A stretch of DNA of 64,000 nucleotides from VRUE01 sp963796705 (GTDB taxonomy: Bacteria; Actinomycetota; Thermoleophilia; Solirubrobacterales; 70-9): positions 1 to 64,000 of the forward strand of contig CAWCMK010000008.1 of the NCBI GenBank assembly GCA_963796705.1, written 5' to 3'. The notes below the pieces were generated by a model. It saw only the letters and a program-made list of their open reading frames with translations. It ran no database searches and had not been told where the DNA came from. Of the stretch, positions 1 through 7,386 are shown in pieces. Every line of letters begins with the position of its first letter. The stretch's first letter is position 1. Position numbers and translations under genes: made by a program.

Positions 1-2071
1 CGCGAGCGTGACAGAGCATCGCCAGCGTCTGCAGCGTCTTGCCGAGTCCCATGTCGTCGGCGAGGATGCCGCCGAGCCCCAGCTCCCACAGCGAGGCCAG
101 CCAGGCGAACCCGTCGCGCTGGTAGGGACGCAGCTCGGCCTCGAGCGCCGCCGGCGGCTCGTGGCGGGCGACCTCGTCGAGCTCGAGCAGTGCCGCCGCC
201 TGGCGGCGCCAGGCCTCGGCCTGCTCGGTGACGACGCCGAGCGCGGCGAGCTCGGCCCAGAGCCCCGCCTGGTAGCGGCTGATCCGCAGCGAAGCCGAGG
301 GCGAGTCGGCGAGCGCCTGCGCCTCGGCGATCAGCTGCCGCAGCGACTCGAGGCGGGGATCCTCGAGTGAGAGATGGGCACCATCGTCGAGCAGCAGGTG
401 GGACTCGCCCGCGGCCAGGGCGACGAACACCTCGGCGAACGCCAGCTCGCGTCCCTCGACGCCGATCGTGACGCCGAGGTCAAACCAGTCGCTCTCGCCG
501 GCGATCGCCGCGGTCGAGACGCCGATCGTCAGCGAGTCGCCGACGTCGTGGTAGTCGGCGGGTTCTCCCGCGACCTCGATGGCGACTCCGCGTTCCTTAA
601 GCCGCGGCAGCACCTCGGTGCTCAGGCGCATCGTTTCGATCCCGGCGAGCGAGACGGGGGGCGCCTCCGCCGGCCGGCCGGCGGCGTCGAGCAGGCCGAG
701 GTCCTCGAGGCCGGTCCCGGCGAGTACGGTCTCAGCGAGGATCGCGCGCTCGGCGCGGCGGTCGCGGAAATCGAGGCCTCCCGGGCCGATCCCGAGCGGC
801 ACCTGCCGCGTCTGCGAGCCGATCCCGTAGAGCCATGACCAGTCGAGCTCGAGCGCGTGCCCGGCGCCGTAGCTCGCCCGCAGCACCAGCTCGGGTGGGG
901 AGACCTCGGGTGGCGTGAAGGAGCCGTCGGATGAGGAGACGGCCGCCACCTGGCGCAGCCCGGGGTAGATCTCGACCGCGAACCGCTCGAGTTCGCCAGC
1001 CGGGATCGCGAGCCGCTCACCGCCGAGGGCCAGCCGCTGAAGCTGGGGCGGAGCGGGCCTCGCGAGGCGCACCAGCCGCAGCCGCCGATGCGCGAGGTCG
1101 GGTTCGTCTCGATGGGAATCCCCGGCGCCCTCGGCGTGCTCGACGCAGAGGACGCCGTGTCCGCCCCCGCCGAGGAAGAGCAGCGGCTCGGGCCCGGCCG
1201 CCCCTTCCTCGCCATCGAGGCGGAGCACCGCGGTTGCCACCGAGCCCCGCTTGCCGTCGCGATTCACGTCGAGGAGCAGCTCGCCGCGCTCGTAGGGCGA
1301 CAGCTCGCCGAGCCCCGGCAGCTCGTGGATCAGCCGCAGATCGATCCGCGCCGCCTCGTCGAGCAACGACCACAGCTGGGAGCTGTCGAAGGCGGCCAGA
1401 TCGATCGCGCGCTCGCCGTTGTAGCCGTAGCCGTAGTAGGAGCTCGCGCTGGCGCGGTGGACAGCGTGCAGCTCGCGGGCGAGCGCCAGATGGTCGGAGC
1501 GGAACTCGCCGTCGCGAACGTGCCAGGAGTCGAGACCGCCCCAGGAGAGCGAGCCGTTGACCCAGCCGCCGCGCGCACCGGGGCGCATCAGCCGCGCCAT
1601 CAGCTGCGGCCCGCTGTGTCCCGAGCGCAGGGCGAGCTCGACGGCGAGCGGACGTTCCCCGGTCGGCGCCGGGGCGTCGATCAGCTCCCGCAGCGCCTGC
1701 TCCCACAGCGGGGCATCGGGCGAGGCGGGACGGCGCGGGGCGGCGCTCCGGGCGCCCGGGGTGGAGACCTGTCCCTCGGCAACCGCGATCACGATCGCGG
1801 CGACGTGCTTACAGTCATATCCCACCGGACACGTGCACTCCCCGGCGTCGAAGGCGAGGCTCCCGTCGGCCTCGACGAAGTACGCGGTCGTGACGTAGGG
1901 CGCGGTGCCGACGACCGTGCCCCTCAGCGTCAGATCAGTTGCATCCCAATCGACGGCGAGGACCCGCCGGGCGCGAGCGTAGGCGCGTCCGCGGTCAAAC
2001 GACCTCGACCCGACCTCTTCTCTGACCTCCGAGAGATCAATTCCGCTCAATTCCTCGACCGCGCCGGGCAT
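1..2071 (-). CDS. SWIM zinc-finger SNF2-family helicase (5' part, cut by window edge)
   Basis: This is the N-terminal ~690 residues of a bacterial SNF2/Rapid-type ATPase; the gene continues beyond base 1. Near the N terminus (about residues 76-86) is a SWIM zinc motif CTCPVGYDCKH (CxC-x5-CxH). At the window edge the frame reads GILADDMGLGKTLQTL, the Walker A block of SNF2 helicases. The two motifs are in the same frame and I saw no interrupting stop. The ATG at 2071 is the first possible start, because an in-frame TAG lies 15 bases upstream. Family knowledge: SWIM plus SNF2 proteins are ATP-driven DNA or nucleoprotein translocases of uncertain role in bacteria. The C-terminal helicase domain is outside the window. 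The start abuts an insertion-sequence remnant. Confidence 0.85.
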   Translation of the reverse strand, partial: MPGAVEELSGIDLSEVREEVGSRSFDRGRAYARARRVLAVDWDATDLTLRGTVVGTAPYVTTAYFVEADGSLAFDAGECTCPVGYDCKHVAAIVIAVAEGQVSTPGARSAAPRRPASPDAPLWEQALRELIDAPAPTGERPLAVELALRSGHSGPQLMARLMRPGARGGWVNGSLSWGGLDSWHVRDGEFRSDHLALARELHAVHRASASSYYGYGYNGERAIDLAAFDSSQLWSLLDEAARIDLRLIHELPGLGELSPYERGELLLDVNRDGKRGSVATAVLRLDGEEGAAGPEPLLFLGGGGHGVLCVEHAEGAGDSHRDEPDLAHRRLRLVRLARPAPPQLQRLALGGERLAIPAGELERFAVEIYPGLRQVAAVSSSDGSFTPPEVSPPELVLRASYGAGHALELDWSWLYGIGSQTRQVPLGIGPGGLDFRDRRAERAILAETVLAGTGLEDLGLLDAAGRPAEAPPVSLAGIETMRLSTEVLPRLKERGVAIEVAGEPADYHDVGDSLTIGVSTAAIAGESDWFDLGVTIGVEGRELAFAEVFVALAAGESHLLLDDGAHLSLEDPRLESLRQLIAEAQALADSPSASLRISRYQAGLWAELAALGVVTEQAEAWRRQAAALLELDEVARHEPPAALEAELRPYQRDGFAWLASLWELGLGGILADDMGLGKTLQTLAMLCHAR

Positions 2072-2189
2072 CGCAGCTGCAAACTAGCGGCGAGCCAGGA
2101 CCGAAACGCTCCCCGAGTTCCCCGATCAGCAGGCAGGACCCGTCCCGGTCCCGCTGCCTCAGCCCGTCGGTCCGCTCGGGTGGCCCGGA

Positions 2190-2660
2190 GCGCGAGATCC
2201 GCCGCGCGGGCTTGATCTAAAGCGCAGCCTGGATCTCGGGCCGGGCCTCGCTGAACGGGGTGCTCTGGGCCACGCTCCCCGCCGGGCCGGCGAGCGCAAC
2301 GAGGTGCAGGCGCTGGAGCTCGCGGCGCAGGTTGCGCCAGGTCCCATCGGACCGGCGCTAGGCGACGCGGGTCAGGAGCAGCGCCGGAGCGCAGATCAAG
2401 ATCTGGGCGCGGCAACCTCGCTTGAGACCGTGGAACACGGGCCGCCGCGGGCTTCCCTGCAGCTTGCCGAAGGAGCGCTCGGGCTTCGAGCAGGGTCTTG
2501 TCGCCAGCGCGATCTCCTCTGCGCGGAGGTCGGGGCCGGAGGCCAGAGCAGGAACTTGCCGTCCAAGCGCGCCTCCGCCGTGTCCTTGGCGGGGTCGATC
2601 GCCAGTCGGCCGGACTTCCACTGCTTGGCGGTTTTGCGCGGTTTGCGTTGGGAGATCTTC
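2190..2660 (-). pseudogene. Decayed IS1634-like (DDE) transposase, C-terminal fragments in three frames
   Basis: Read on the minus strand, three consecutive pieces look like the C-terminal half of an IS1634/DDE_Tnp_1-type transposase. Bases 2659-2546 contain DPAKDTAEARLDGKFLL. Bases 2540-2358 contain PDLRAEEIAL, then RSFGKLQGSPRRPVFHGLK and ALLLTRVA followed by TAG. Bases 2357-2217 contain TWRNLRRELQRLHLVALAGP and then an internal TAG. The order matches the family (DGKFLL, DLSAEEIAL, the RPVFH block with DDE-adjacent residues, then the LQRLHLV tail), but at least two frameshifts and two stops separate the pieces. The N-terminal half and the terminal inverted repeats are not visible. This fills most of the gene-free stretch 2072-2694. 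The family name rests on my recognition of the motifs. Confidence 0.72.
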
Positions 2661-2694
2661 GGGGCGCCAGCCTATTGCGTGGCAAGCTGGGGGG

Positions 2695-3204
2695 GTGCCC
2701 GCAGCGCTGAAGCACATCGACCCGCGTCGCCGCCCGAGCCTCCTCGCCCGCGCCAACGCGGCCTTCGCCAACACCGGCCTGGGGCGCTTCCTCTCGGTCC
2801 ACGTCGTCTGGAAGCTCGATCCCTGGCTGATGGGCATCTCAGGGGGCCGGCTCGGCTTCGGGATCGGGATCCCGACCGCCCTTTTGGAGACGACCGGCGC
2901 CCGCAGCGGCGAGCCGCGCCGCAACGCGGTGATCTACTTCCACGACGGCGAGCGGGTGACGATCGTCGCCTCGAAGCTGGGCCTGCCCGAGAACCCCGCC
3001 TGGTACCACAACCTCCGCACCCACCCCGAGGTGAGCTTCAGCAGTGTCCCGATGCGGGCCGCGGTTGTCAGCGAGGAGGCCGAGCGCCGCCGGCTCTGGG
3101 CGCTGGCCGACAACGTCTTTGCCCCCTACGCGGACTACCGCCGCGAAGCCGCTGCCGCGGGTCGCACGATCCCGATCGTGCAGCTCTACCCGCTCGCCTC
3201 ATAG
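2695..3204 (+). CDS. Ddn-like (DUF385) deazaflavin/F420-dependent nitroreductase-family protein
   Basis: The protein has about 169 residues and belongs to the split-barrel family that includes mycobacterial Ddn and F420H2-dependent quinone reductases. Seen in the sequence: TTGARSGEPRRNAVIYFHDG (the cofactor-phosphate-binding segment of the family), VIVASKLG-like strand VTIVASKLG, and NPAWYHNLRTHPEV, a family hallmark. Known members use reduced F420 to reduce quinones or nitro compounds at the membrane; the substrate here is unknown. I chose the GTG at 2695, behind a G-rich stretch, because sequence upstream in the same frame overlaps the transposase remnant and looks non-coding. The 3' end overlaps the convergent metallo-beta-lactamase gene by 19 bases. 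Confidence 0.78.
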   Translation: MPAALKHIDPRRRPSLLARANAAFANTGLGRFLSVHVVWKLDPWLMGISGGRLGFGIGIPTALLETTGARSGEPRRNAVIYFHDGERVTIVASKLGLPENPAWYHNLRTHPEVSFSSVPMRAAVVSEEAERRRLWALADNVFAPYADYRREAAAAGRTIPIVQLYPLAS

Positions 3205-4190
3205 CGGATCACCTCGCCGTCGGGCACTTCGCGGACGCGGCCCTCGTTGACCAGCAAATCGGCGTGGCCGATCACCTCCGAGAGGGTCAGGAAGGCCTGG
3301 GTGACGGCGACGTTGCCCCAGATCGCCTGCGCGATCTCATAGCCGCTGCGCGGCCGCTCGGCGATCAGCCGGTAGATCTTCTCCTTGCGGCGCTCGTGCT
3401 GGGCGAAGCGCTCATCGATCAGCGAGACGTGGTCGGTGATCGGCTCTCCGTGCCCGCCGAGGACGATCTCCGCCGGCATCTCGCGCGTCTTCTTCAGCGA
3501 CTCGATGTAGGTGACGAGGGCCTGGGGGCGCTCGTCAGAGCCATCCAGGGGGCGGGAGATCAGCGGGTTGGAGGAGATGTGGGCGAGCAGGTGATCGGCG
3601 GCCAACAGGATGCGGCGCTCCGCATCCCAGAAGATCGTGTCCGAGGGGCTGTGGCCGGGTCGGTGCAGCGCCTGCAGGGTGCGGTTGCGGAAGCCGATCG
3701 CCTCGCCATCCTCCAGGGGCCTGGTGACCGTCACGTGTGAGCCCCAGCCGCGGAAGGAGCGCGAGACGCTCTGCAGGGCGGCGGTGACCTCCTCGGGGAT
3801 CCCGTTTCGGAGCATCAGCTCGACCGCGAAGCGGTCCTCGGCCTCGGCGTCCTCATCGAAGTTGGCAAGGCGTGCGGCGGCAAGGCCGATCGCCGCGACC
3901 TCGGCGCCGGAGTGCTCGACGATGATCTCGACGAGGCCCAGGTGGTCGATGTGCTGGTGGGTGATGATCACCAGCTCGAGGTCATCGATCGAGTGGCCGT
4001 GCTCGCGCAGCTGGCCCCCCAGCTCATCGAGCGCCTTGCCCGAGTTGGGCCCGGTGTCGACCAGCGTCAGCGGCTCGTCCTTAAGCAGATAGCAGTTGAC
4101 CCGCCCGACGGCGAAGGGGGTCGGGATCCGCAGCCGGTGGATCCCCGCCAGCGCCGCCTGCTCGAGGGCGTGCTCGGGGCTCAGCCTCAT
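3186..4190 (-). CDS. Metallo-beta-lactamase-fold hydrolase with winged-helix tail (LACTB2-like)
   Basis: The protein has about 334 residues. The metal-binding signature THQHIDHLG (HxHxDH) is at about residue 75. A later GHSPSDTIF and ADHLL supply further metal ligands, and GGHGEPI is the last conserved loop. After the hydrolase fold, residues ~255-330 contain a winged-helix-like segment (RRKEKIYRLIAERP, then GYEIAQAIWG), as in LACTB2-type ribonuclease or thioesterase relatives. The substrate is not determinable. The ATG at 4190 overlaps the stop of the upstream mutase gene (ATGA), so the two are translationally coupled. The longer frame upstream of 4190 lies inside the mutase gene and is rejected. 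Confidence 0.85.
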   Translation of the reverse strand: MRLSPEHALEQAALAGIHRLRIPTPFAVGRVNCYLLKDEPLTLVDTGPNSGKALDELGGQLREHGHSIDDLELVIITHQHIDHLGLVEIIVEHSGAEVAAIGLAAARLANFDEDAEAEDRFAVELMLRNGIPEEVTAALQSVSRSFRGWGSHVTVTRPLEDGEAIGFRNRTLQALHRPGHSPSDTIFWDAERRILLAADHLLAHISSNPLISRPLDGSDERPQALVTYIESLKKTREMPAEIVLGGHGEPITDHVSLIDERFAQHERRKEKIYRLIAERPRSGYEIAQAIWGNVAVTQAFLTLSEVIGHADLLVNEGRVREVPDGEVIRYEASG

Positions 4191-5566
4191 GCCCGGATCA
4201 CGCCCAGCACCGCATCGCGTTTGGCCTCCATATCCTCGCGCGAGACGAGCGACTCGAGGTTTAGGCGCAGCAGCGGCTCGGTGTTGGAGGGCCGGACGTT
4301 GAAGTGCCACTCGGGGAAGTCGATCGAGACTCCGTCAAGCCGGGTTATCTCGGCCCCCTCGCCGAAGCGCGCGACGATCTCCTCCAGCTTTGCCGCCTGG
4401 TCGGTGACCTCGGAGTTGATCTCGCCGGAGATGAAGTAGCGCGACCGGAAGTCGGCCATCAGCTCGGCCAGGCTGCGCCCCTCGCGGGAGATCAGCTCCA
4501 GCATCAGAAGGGCCGGGATCGTGCCCGAGTCGGCGTTCCAGAAATCGCGGAAGTAATAGTGACCGGAGACCTCGCCGCCAAAGACGGCGTTCTCCTCGCG
4601 CATCCGGGCCTTGAAGAAGGCGTGCCCGACGCGCGAGAGCTCGGCCCGGCCGCCCTCGGCGGCGACCAGGTCGGGCACGGCGCGGCTCGAGCGCGGGTCA
4701 TAGAGGATCGTCGCTCCGGGGTTCCTCGCCAGTGCCGCCCGGGCCAAGAGCGCGCAGATGAAATCGCCGTCGCAGAACTCGCCGTCCCCGTCGATGAAAA
4801 AGCAGCGGTCCGCATCGCCGTCCCAGGCGATTCCCAGATCGGCGCCCACCTCGCGCACGCGGCCGATGATCAGCTCGCGGTTCTCGGGTAAGAGCGGGTT
4901 CGGTTCGTGGTCTGGGAACTCGCCGTCTGGCTCGAAGTACATCTCGATCAGCTCCAGCGGCAACCGCTCGAGGATCGGCCCGACCATCGGCCCGCCCATC
5001 CCGTTGCCGCCGTCGAGGACGACCTTCATCGGCGCCACCGCGGCGGCGTCGATCAGCCCCAGGACGTGGGCCCGGAACTCTTCCCAGATGTCGACCTGCT
5101 CGGCGTGCCCGCCGCCAGGGTGCTCGCCGAGGCCGGCCTCGATCTCGCGCTGCACTTCGCCGATCCCGGCCTCACCCGAGAGCGCCAGGGCCCCCTCGCG
5201 GACCAGCTTGATGCCGGTGTAGGCCTTGGGGTTGTGTGAGGCGGTGACCATCGCGCCGCCGTCGAGCTCGCGCGAGCCGACCAGGTAATAGAGCATCTCG
5301 GTGGCGACCATGCCCGCGTCGCGGACCTCGGCACCCTCGAGCAGCAGCCCATCGCGAACCTGGGCGGCCATTGCCGGCGCGCTCAGCCGCATGTCGCGGC
5401 CGAGGCCGACCCGCAGCTCGGAGGGCTGCTTGCCGCGCAGCCGGGCCAGCACCCGGGCGAAGGCGCGGCCGATCGCGAGGGCCGTCGTCTCATCCATCTC
5501 GGTGCCGTAGAGGCCGCGGATGTCATAGGCCTTGAAGATCGCCGGCGGGGCCAGTGCCTCGCTCAA
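4187..5566 (-). CDS. manB: Phosphomannomutase/phosphoglucomutase (alpha-D-phosphohexomutase)
   Basis: The protein has 459 residues, normal for the family. It interconverts hexose-6-phosphate and hexose-1-phosphate (mannose or glucose), supplying sugar nucleotides for cell envelope glycans. Visible motifs: FKAYDIRGLYG at the N terminus, the phosphoserine loop MVTASHNPKAYTGIK, the Mg2+ loop WDGDADRCFF, the sugar-recognition loop GEVSGHYYFRD, and the phosphate-binding loop RPSNTEPLLRLN. The start is TTG at 5566, overlapping the stop of the upstream HIT gene (TTGA), so this gene is the middle of a HIT-mutase-hydrolase operon. Sequence alone does not settle mannose versus glucose preference. Confidence 0.92.
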   Translation of the reverse strand: MSEALAPPAIFKAYDIRGLYGTEMDETTALAIGRAFARVLARLRGKQPSELRVGLGRDMRLSAPAMAAQVRDGLLLEGAEVRDAGMVATEMLYYLVGSRELDGGAMVTASHNPKAYTGIKLVREGALALSGEAGIGEVQREIEAGLGEHPGGGHAEQVDIWEEFRAHVLGLIDAAAVAPMKVVLDGGNGMGGPMVGPILERLPLELIEMYFEPDGEFPDHEPNPLLPENRELIIGRVREVGADLGIAWDGDADRCFFIDGDGEFCDGDFICALLARAALARNPGATILYDPRSSRAVPDLVAAEGGRAELSRVGHAFFKARMREENAVFGGEVSGHYYFRDFWNADSGTIPALLMLELISREGRSLAELMADFRSRYFISGEINSEVTDQAAKLEEIVARFGEGAEITRLDGVSIDFPEWHFNVRPSNTEPLLRLNLESLVSREDMEAKRDAVLGVIRA

Positions 5567-6051
5567 AATGCCCCCACCAGCGCCTCATAGCTCTGCTCGA
5601 GCGTCTGCGGCATCACTTTTGTGTCGGCGATAACCGGCATGAAGTTGGTGTCGCCGCCCCAGCGGGGGACGACGTGCAGGTGGATGTGGTGCTCGACGCC
5701 CGCCCCGGCGGCGCGTCCCTGGTTTAGGCCGACGTTGAAGCCGTGCGGCTCATAGACCGCCTCGATCCGCGCCATCGAGCGCTGCGCGAGGGCCATCATC
5801 TCGGCGGTCGTCTCGACCCCCAGCTCCTGCAACCGGGCGATGTGCTCGTTGGGGGCGACCATCAGGTGCCCGTTGGTGTAGGGGTAGAGGTTGAGGATCA
5901 CGAAGCAGTGCTCGCCGCGGTGGACGATCAGGTTGGCGCGGTCATCGGCCTCCGCCAGCTTGGCGCAGAAGATGCACTCGTCGTCGCTGTCGGTCGGTGT
6001 GTGCTTCACGTACTTGAAGCGCTCGGGCGCCCAGATGCGGTGATTGGCCAC
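5563..6051 (-). CDS. HIT-family Ap4A phosphorylase-like nucleotide hydrolase/transferase
   Basis: The protein has 162 residues. The histidine triad is HIHLHVVPRW, followed by GGDTNFMPV, which resembles the mycobacterial Ap4A phosphorylase rather than a generic HIT hydrolase. CIFCAK near residue 28 looks like half of a zinc site. Known relatives split diadenosine tetraphosphate by phosphorolysis. The start is GTG at 6051 with GAGGGA just upstream. A TAGGAT box (minus strand, 6066-6061) sits only 9 bases from the start, so the message may be very short-leadered. The gene heads the operon with the mutase and the metallo-beta-lactamase-fold gene. Confidence 0.88.
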   Translation of the reverse strand: MANHRIWAPERFKYVKHTPTDSDDECIFCAKLAEADDRANLIVHRGEHCFVILNLYPYTNGHLMVAPNEHIARLQELGVETTAEMMALAQRSMARIEAVYEPHGFNVGLNQGRAAGAGVEHHIHLHVVPRWGGDTNFMPVIADTKVMPQTLEQSYEALVGAF

Positions 6052-6060
6052 GGGTCCCTC

Positions 6061-6066
6061 ATCCTA
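6061..6066 (-). promoter_or_regulatory. Putative -10 box TAGGAT for the HIT-manB operon
   Basis: TAGGAT on the minus strand ends 9 bases before the GTG of the HIT gene. The same hexamer family (TAGGNT) recurs at this distance before several other genes in the window. No good -35 element is visible. Confidence 0.4.
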
Positions 6067-6082
6067 TTTGCCGGGCCCCGAC

Positions 6083-7090
6083 CTAAAGCCAGCCGCGGCG
6101 GCGGAAGTAGGCGACGGTGCCGATCAGGATCACCAGCATCGCCCCCAGGACGACGTAGAAGTCGGTCAGGTTGCCCTGTCCGGGGACCCTGACGTTCATC
6201 CCCCAGATGCTGGCGATCAGGGTCAGCGGCAGGACGATGACGCTGATCGAGGTGAGGACGCGCAGGATGTCGTTTAGGCGGTGCGAGATCACCGACTCGT
6301 TGGTCTCCTCGAGCGCCTCGGCGACCTCCTTGTAGTTCTCCAGCATGTCCCAGATCCGCTCGTGGGCATCGACGATGTCATCGAAATAGACCTCGAGGTC
6401 GAGGTCGGGGGCCAGGTAGCGCTGCTTGACTTTCTCCAGGTCGCGCAGCACCGGGCGCTGGGGGCGGATCACCTTGCGGAAGTTGATGATCTCCTGCTTG
6501 ACGTTGGAGATGTCGCGCACGACCTCCTCGGCGCGGCCCTCGAAGATCTCGTCCTCGAGGGAGTCGAGCTTGTTGCCGATCTTGCGCAGCATCGGGAAGC
6601 AGTAGTCAAAGCTGTCATCGACGAGCCGGTAGAGCAGATAGCCGGCGCCGCGCGAGAAGAGTTCCTCGCGCAGCTCCTCCTTGGCGCGGCAGCGCTCGAA
6701 GAGGTACTCGACCGGCTGCAGCGGCTGGTTGGGGATCGTCACCAGGTAGTCGGGGCCGACGAATAGGTCGAGCTCACCGGTGCCGAGGCGCCCGGCGGCG
6801 GGGTCGAAGATCGGGAAGTGAAGGACGATGAACAGGTAATCGTCATAGACGTCGATCTTCGGCCGCTGGTTGCGCGAGAGGACGTCCTCGATGTCGAGCG
6901 CGTGAAACTCGAAGCTGGCCTCGAGCCAGACCCGCTCGAGCGCGCCGGGGCGCTCGATGTTGACCCAGCGCAGCCCGGAGGAGTCGATCTGCTCGACCCG
7001 GGGTGTCTCGGGCTCAGCTTGAGCCGCGCTGCCGAGCTCGGTGCCGCGCCGGGTGTACCGTCGCAGCCGTGGTTTCGGAAGGTTCGGCAT
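6083..7090 (-). CDS. corA: CorA-family magnesium/cobalt transporter
   Basis: The protein has about 335 residues and forms pentameric Mg2+ channels in the inner membrane. Seen here: a soluble N-terminal alpha/beta domain (LRWVNIERPGALERVWL..., KIDVYDDYLFIVLHFP), a long helical stalk (~140-270), then two membrane helices at the C terminus with the family's signature IWGMNV loop (GMN) between them and a basic tail FRRRGWL. The likely start is ATG at 7090; a TTG four codons upstream (7102) is the alternative. It is transcribed divergently from the SAM-riboswitch operon. Its stop lies just upstream of the HIT promoter. Confidence 0.93.
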   Translation of the reverse strand: MPNLPKPRLRRYTRRGTELGSAAQAEPETPRVEQIDSSGLRWVNIERPGALERVWLEASFEFHALDIEDVLSRNQRPKIDVYDDYLFIVLHFPIFDPAAGRLGTGELDLFVGPDYLVTIPNQPLQPVEYLFERCRAKEELREELFSRGAGYLLYRLVDDSFDYCFPMLRKIGNKLDSLEDEIFEGRAEEVVRDISNVKQEIINFRKVIRPQRPVLRDLEKVKQRYLAPDLDLEVYFDDIVDAHERIWDMLENYKEVAEALEETNESVISHRLNDILRVLTSISVIVLPLTLIASIWGMNVRVPGQGNLTDFYVVLGAMLVILIGTVAYFRRRGWL

Positions 7091-7179
7091 CGCTCGGGCC
7101 AATCAGGGTCTCGGTGTCGCTCGGCATAGCCACAGGTTAAACGGCCGGCGGCGCTGGGACTGAACGAAATCTCCCCTGG

Positions 7180-7185
7180 TAGGAT
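7180..7185 (+). promoter_or_regulatory. Putative -10 box TAGGAT for the riboswitch transcript
   Basis: TAGGAT lies 16 bases before the first base of the riboswitch P1 stem, so transcription would begin just upstream of the aptamer. The -35 region is not convincing. Confidence 0.45.
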
Positions 7186-7201
7186 TGCCCCCACATAAGC
7201 G

Positions 7202-7319
7202 CCACATCTAGAGGGGTGGAGGGACTGGCCCAGTGAAGCCCCGGCAACCACCTCGGAGCTCGCTCCGAGCGCAGGTGCCAAGTCCAGCAGGCCGTGCAGG
7301 AAAGGCCTGGAAGATGTGG
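7202..7319 (+). promoter_or_regulatory. SAM-I (S-box) riboswitch aptamer
   Basis: The RNA carries the S-box core in order: P1 5' strand CCACATCT (7202-7209), the conserved AGAGGGGTGGAGGGACTGGC, GAAGCCCCGGCAACC, the P3 hairpin, GGTGCCAAGTCC, GCAGGAAAGGCC, and P1 3' strand AGATGTGG (7312-7319), which is exactly complementary to the 5' strand. Known role: binding S-adenosylmethionine stabilises P1 and favours termination, shutting off methionine-related genes. It lies directly upstream of a terminator hairpin and the threonine-synthase-like gene. Confidence 0.93.
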
Positions 7320-7336
7320 GGATACGTCCGATCGGA

Positions 7337-7366
7337 CCTCTGCCCCACAGGAGGCGGAGGTTTTTT
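7337..7366 (+). terminator. Riboswitch-controlled intrinsic terminator
   Basis: CCTCTGCC (7337-7344) pairs with GGCGGAGG (7353-7360) over eight base pairs including one G-U, and is followed by TTTTTT (7361-7366). An alternative pairing is visible: TGTGGGG (7315-7321, overlapping the P1 3' strand) with CCCCACA (7343-7349, in the terminator stem and loop). That is the classic S-box antiterminator, so the element should be OFF at high SAM. Confidence 0.88.
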
Positions 7367-7386
7367 AATGAACAAAGGAAGATCGG

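Noticed and set aside
622..1706. Long Arg/Ala-rich open frames on both strands inside the SNF2 gene
   Set aside because: Out-of-phase shadows caused by high GC; the SWIM and Walker A motifs fix the real frame.
2304..3740. A 478-codon plus-strand open frame spanning the IS remnant and the Ddn-like gene
   Set aside because: Its product is low-complexity Arg/Leu-rich, and it crosses two well-supported genes in other frames.
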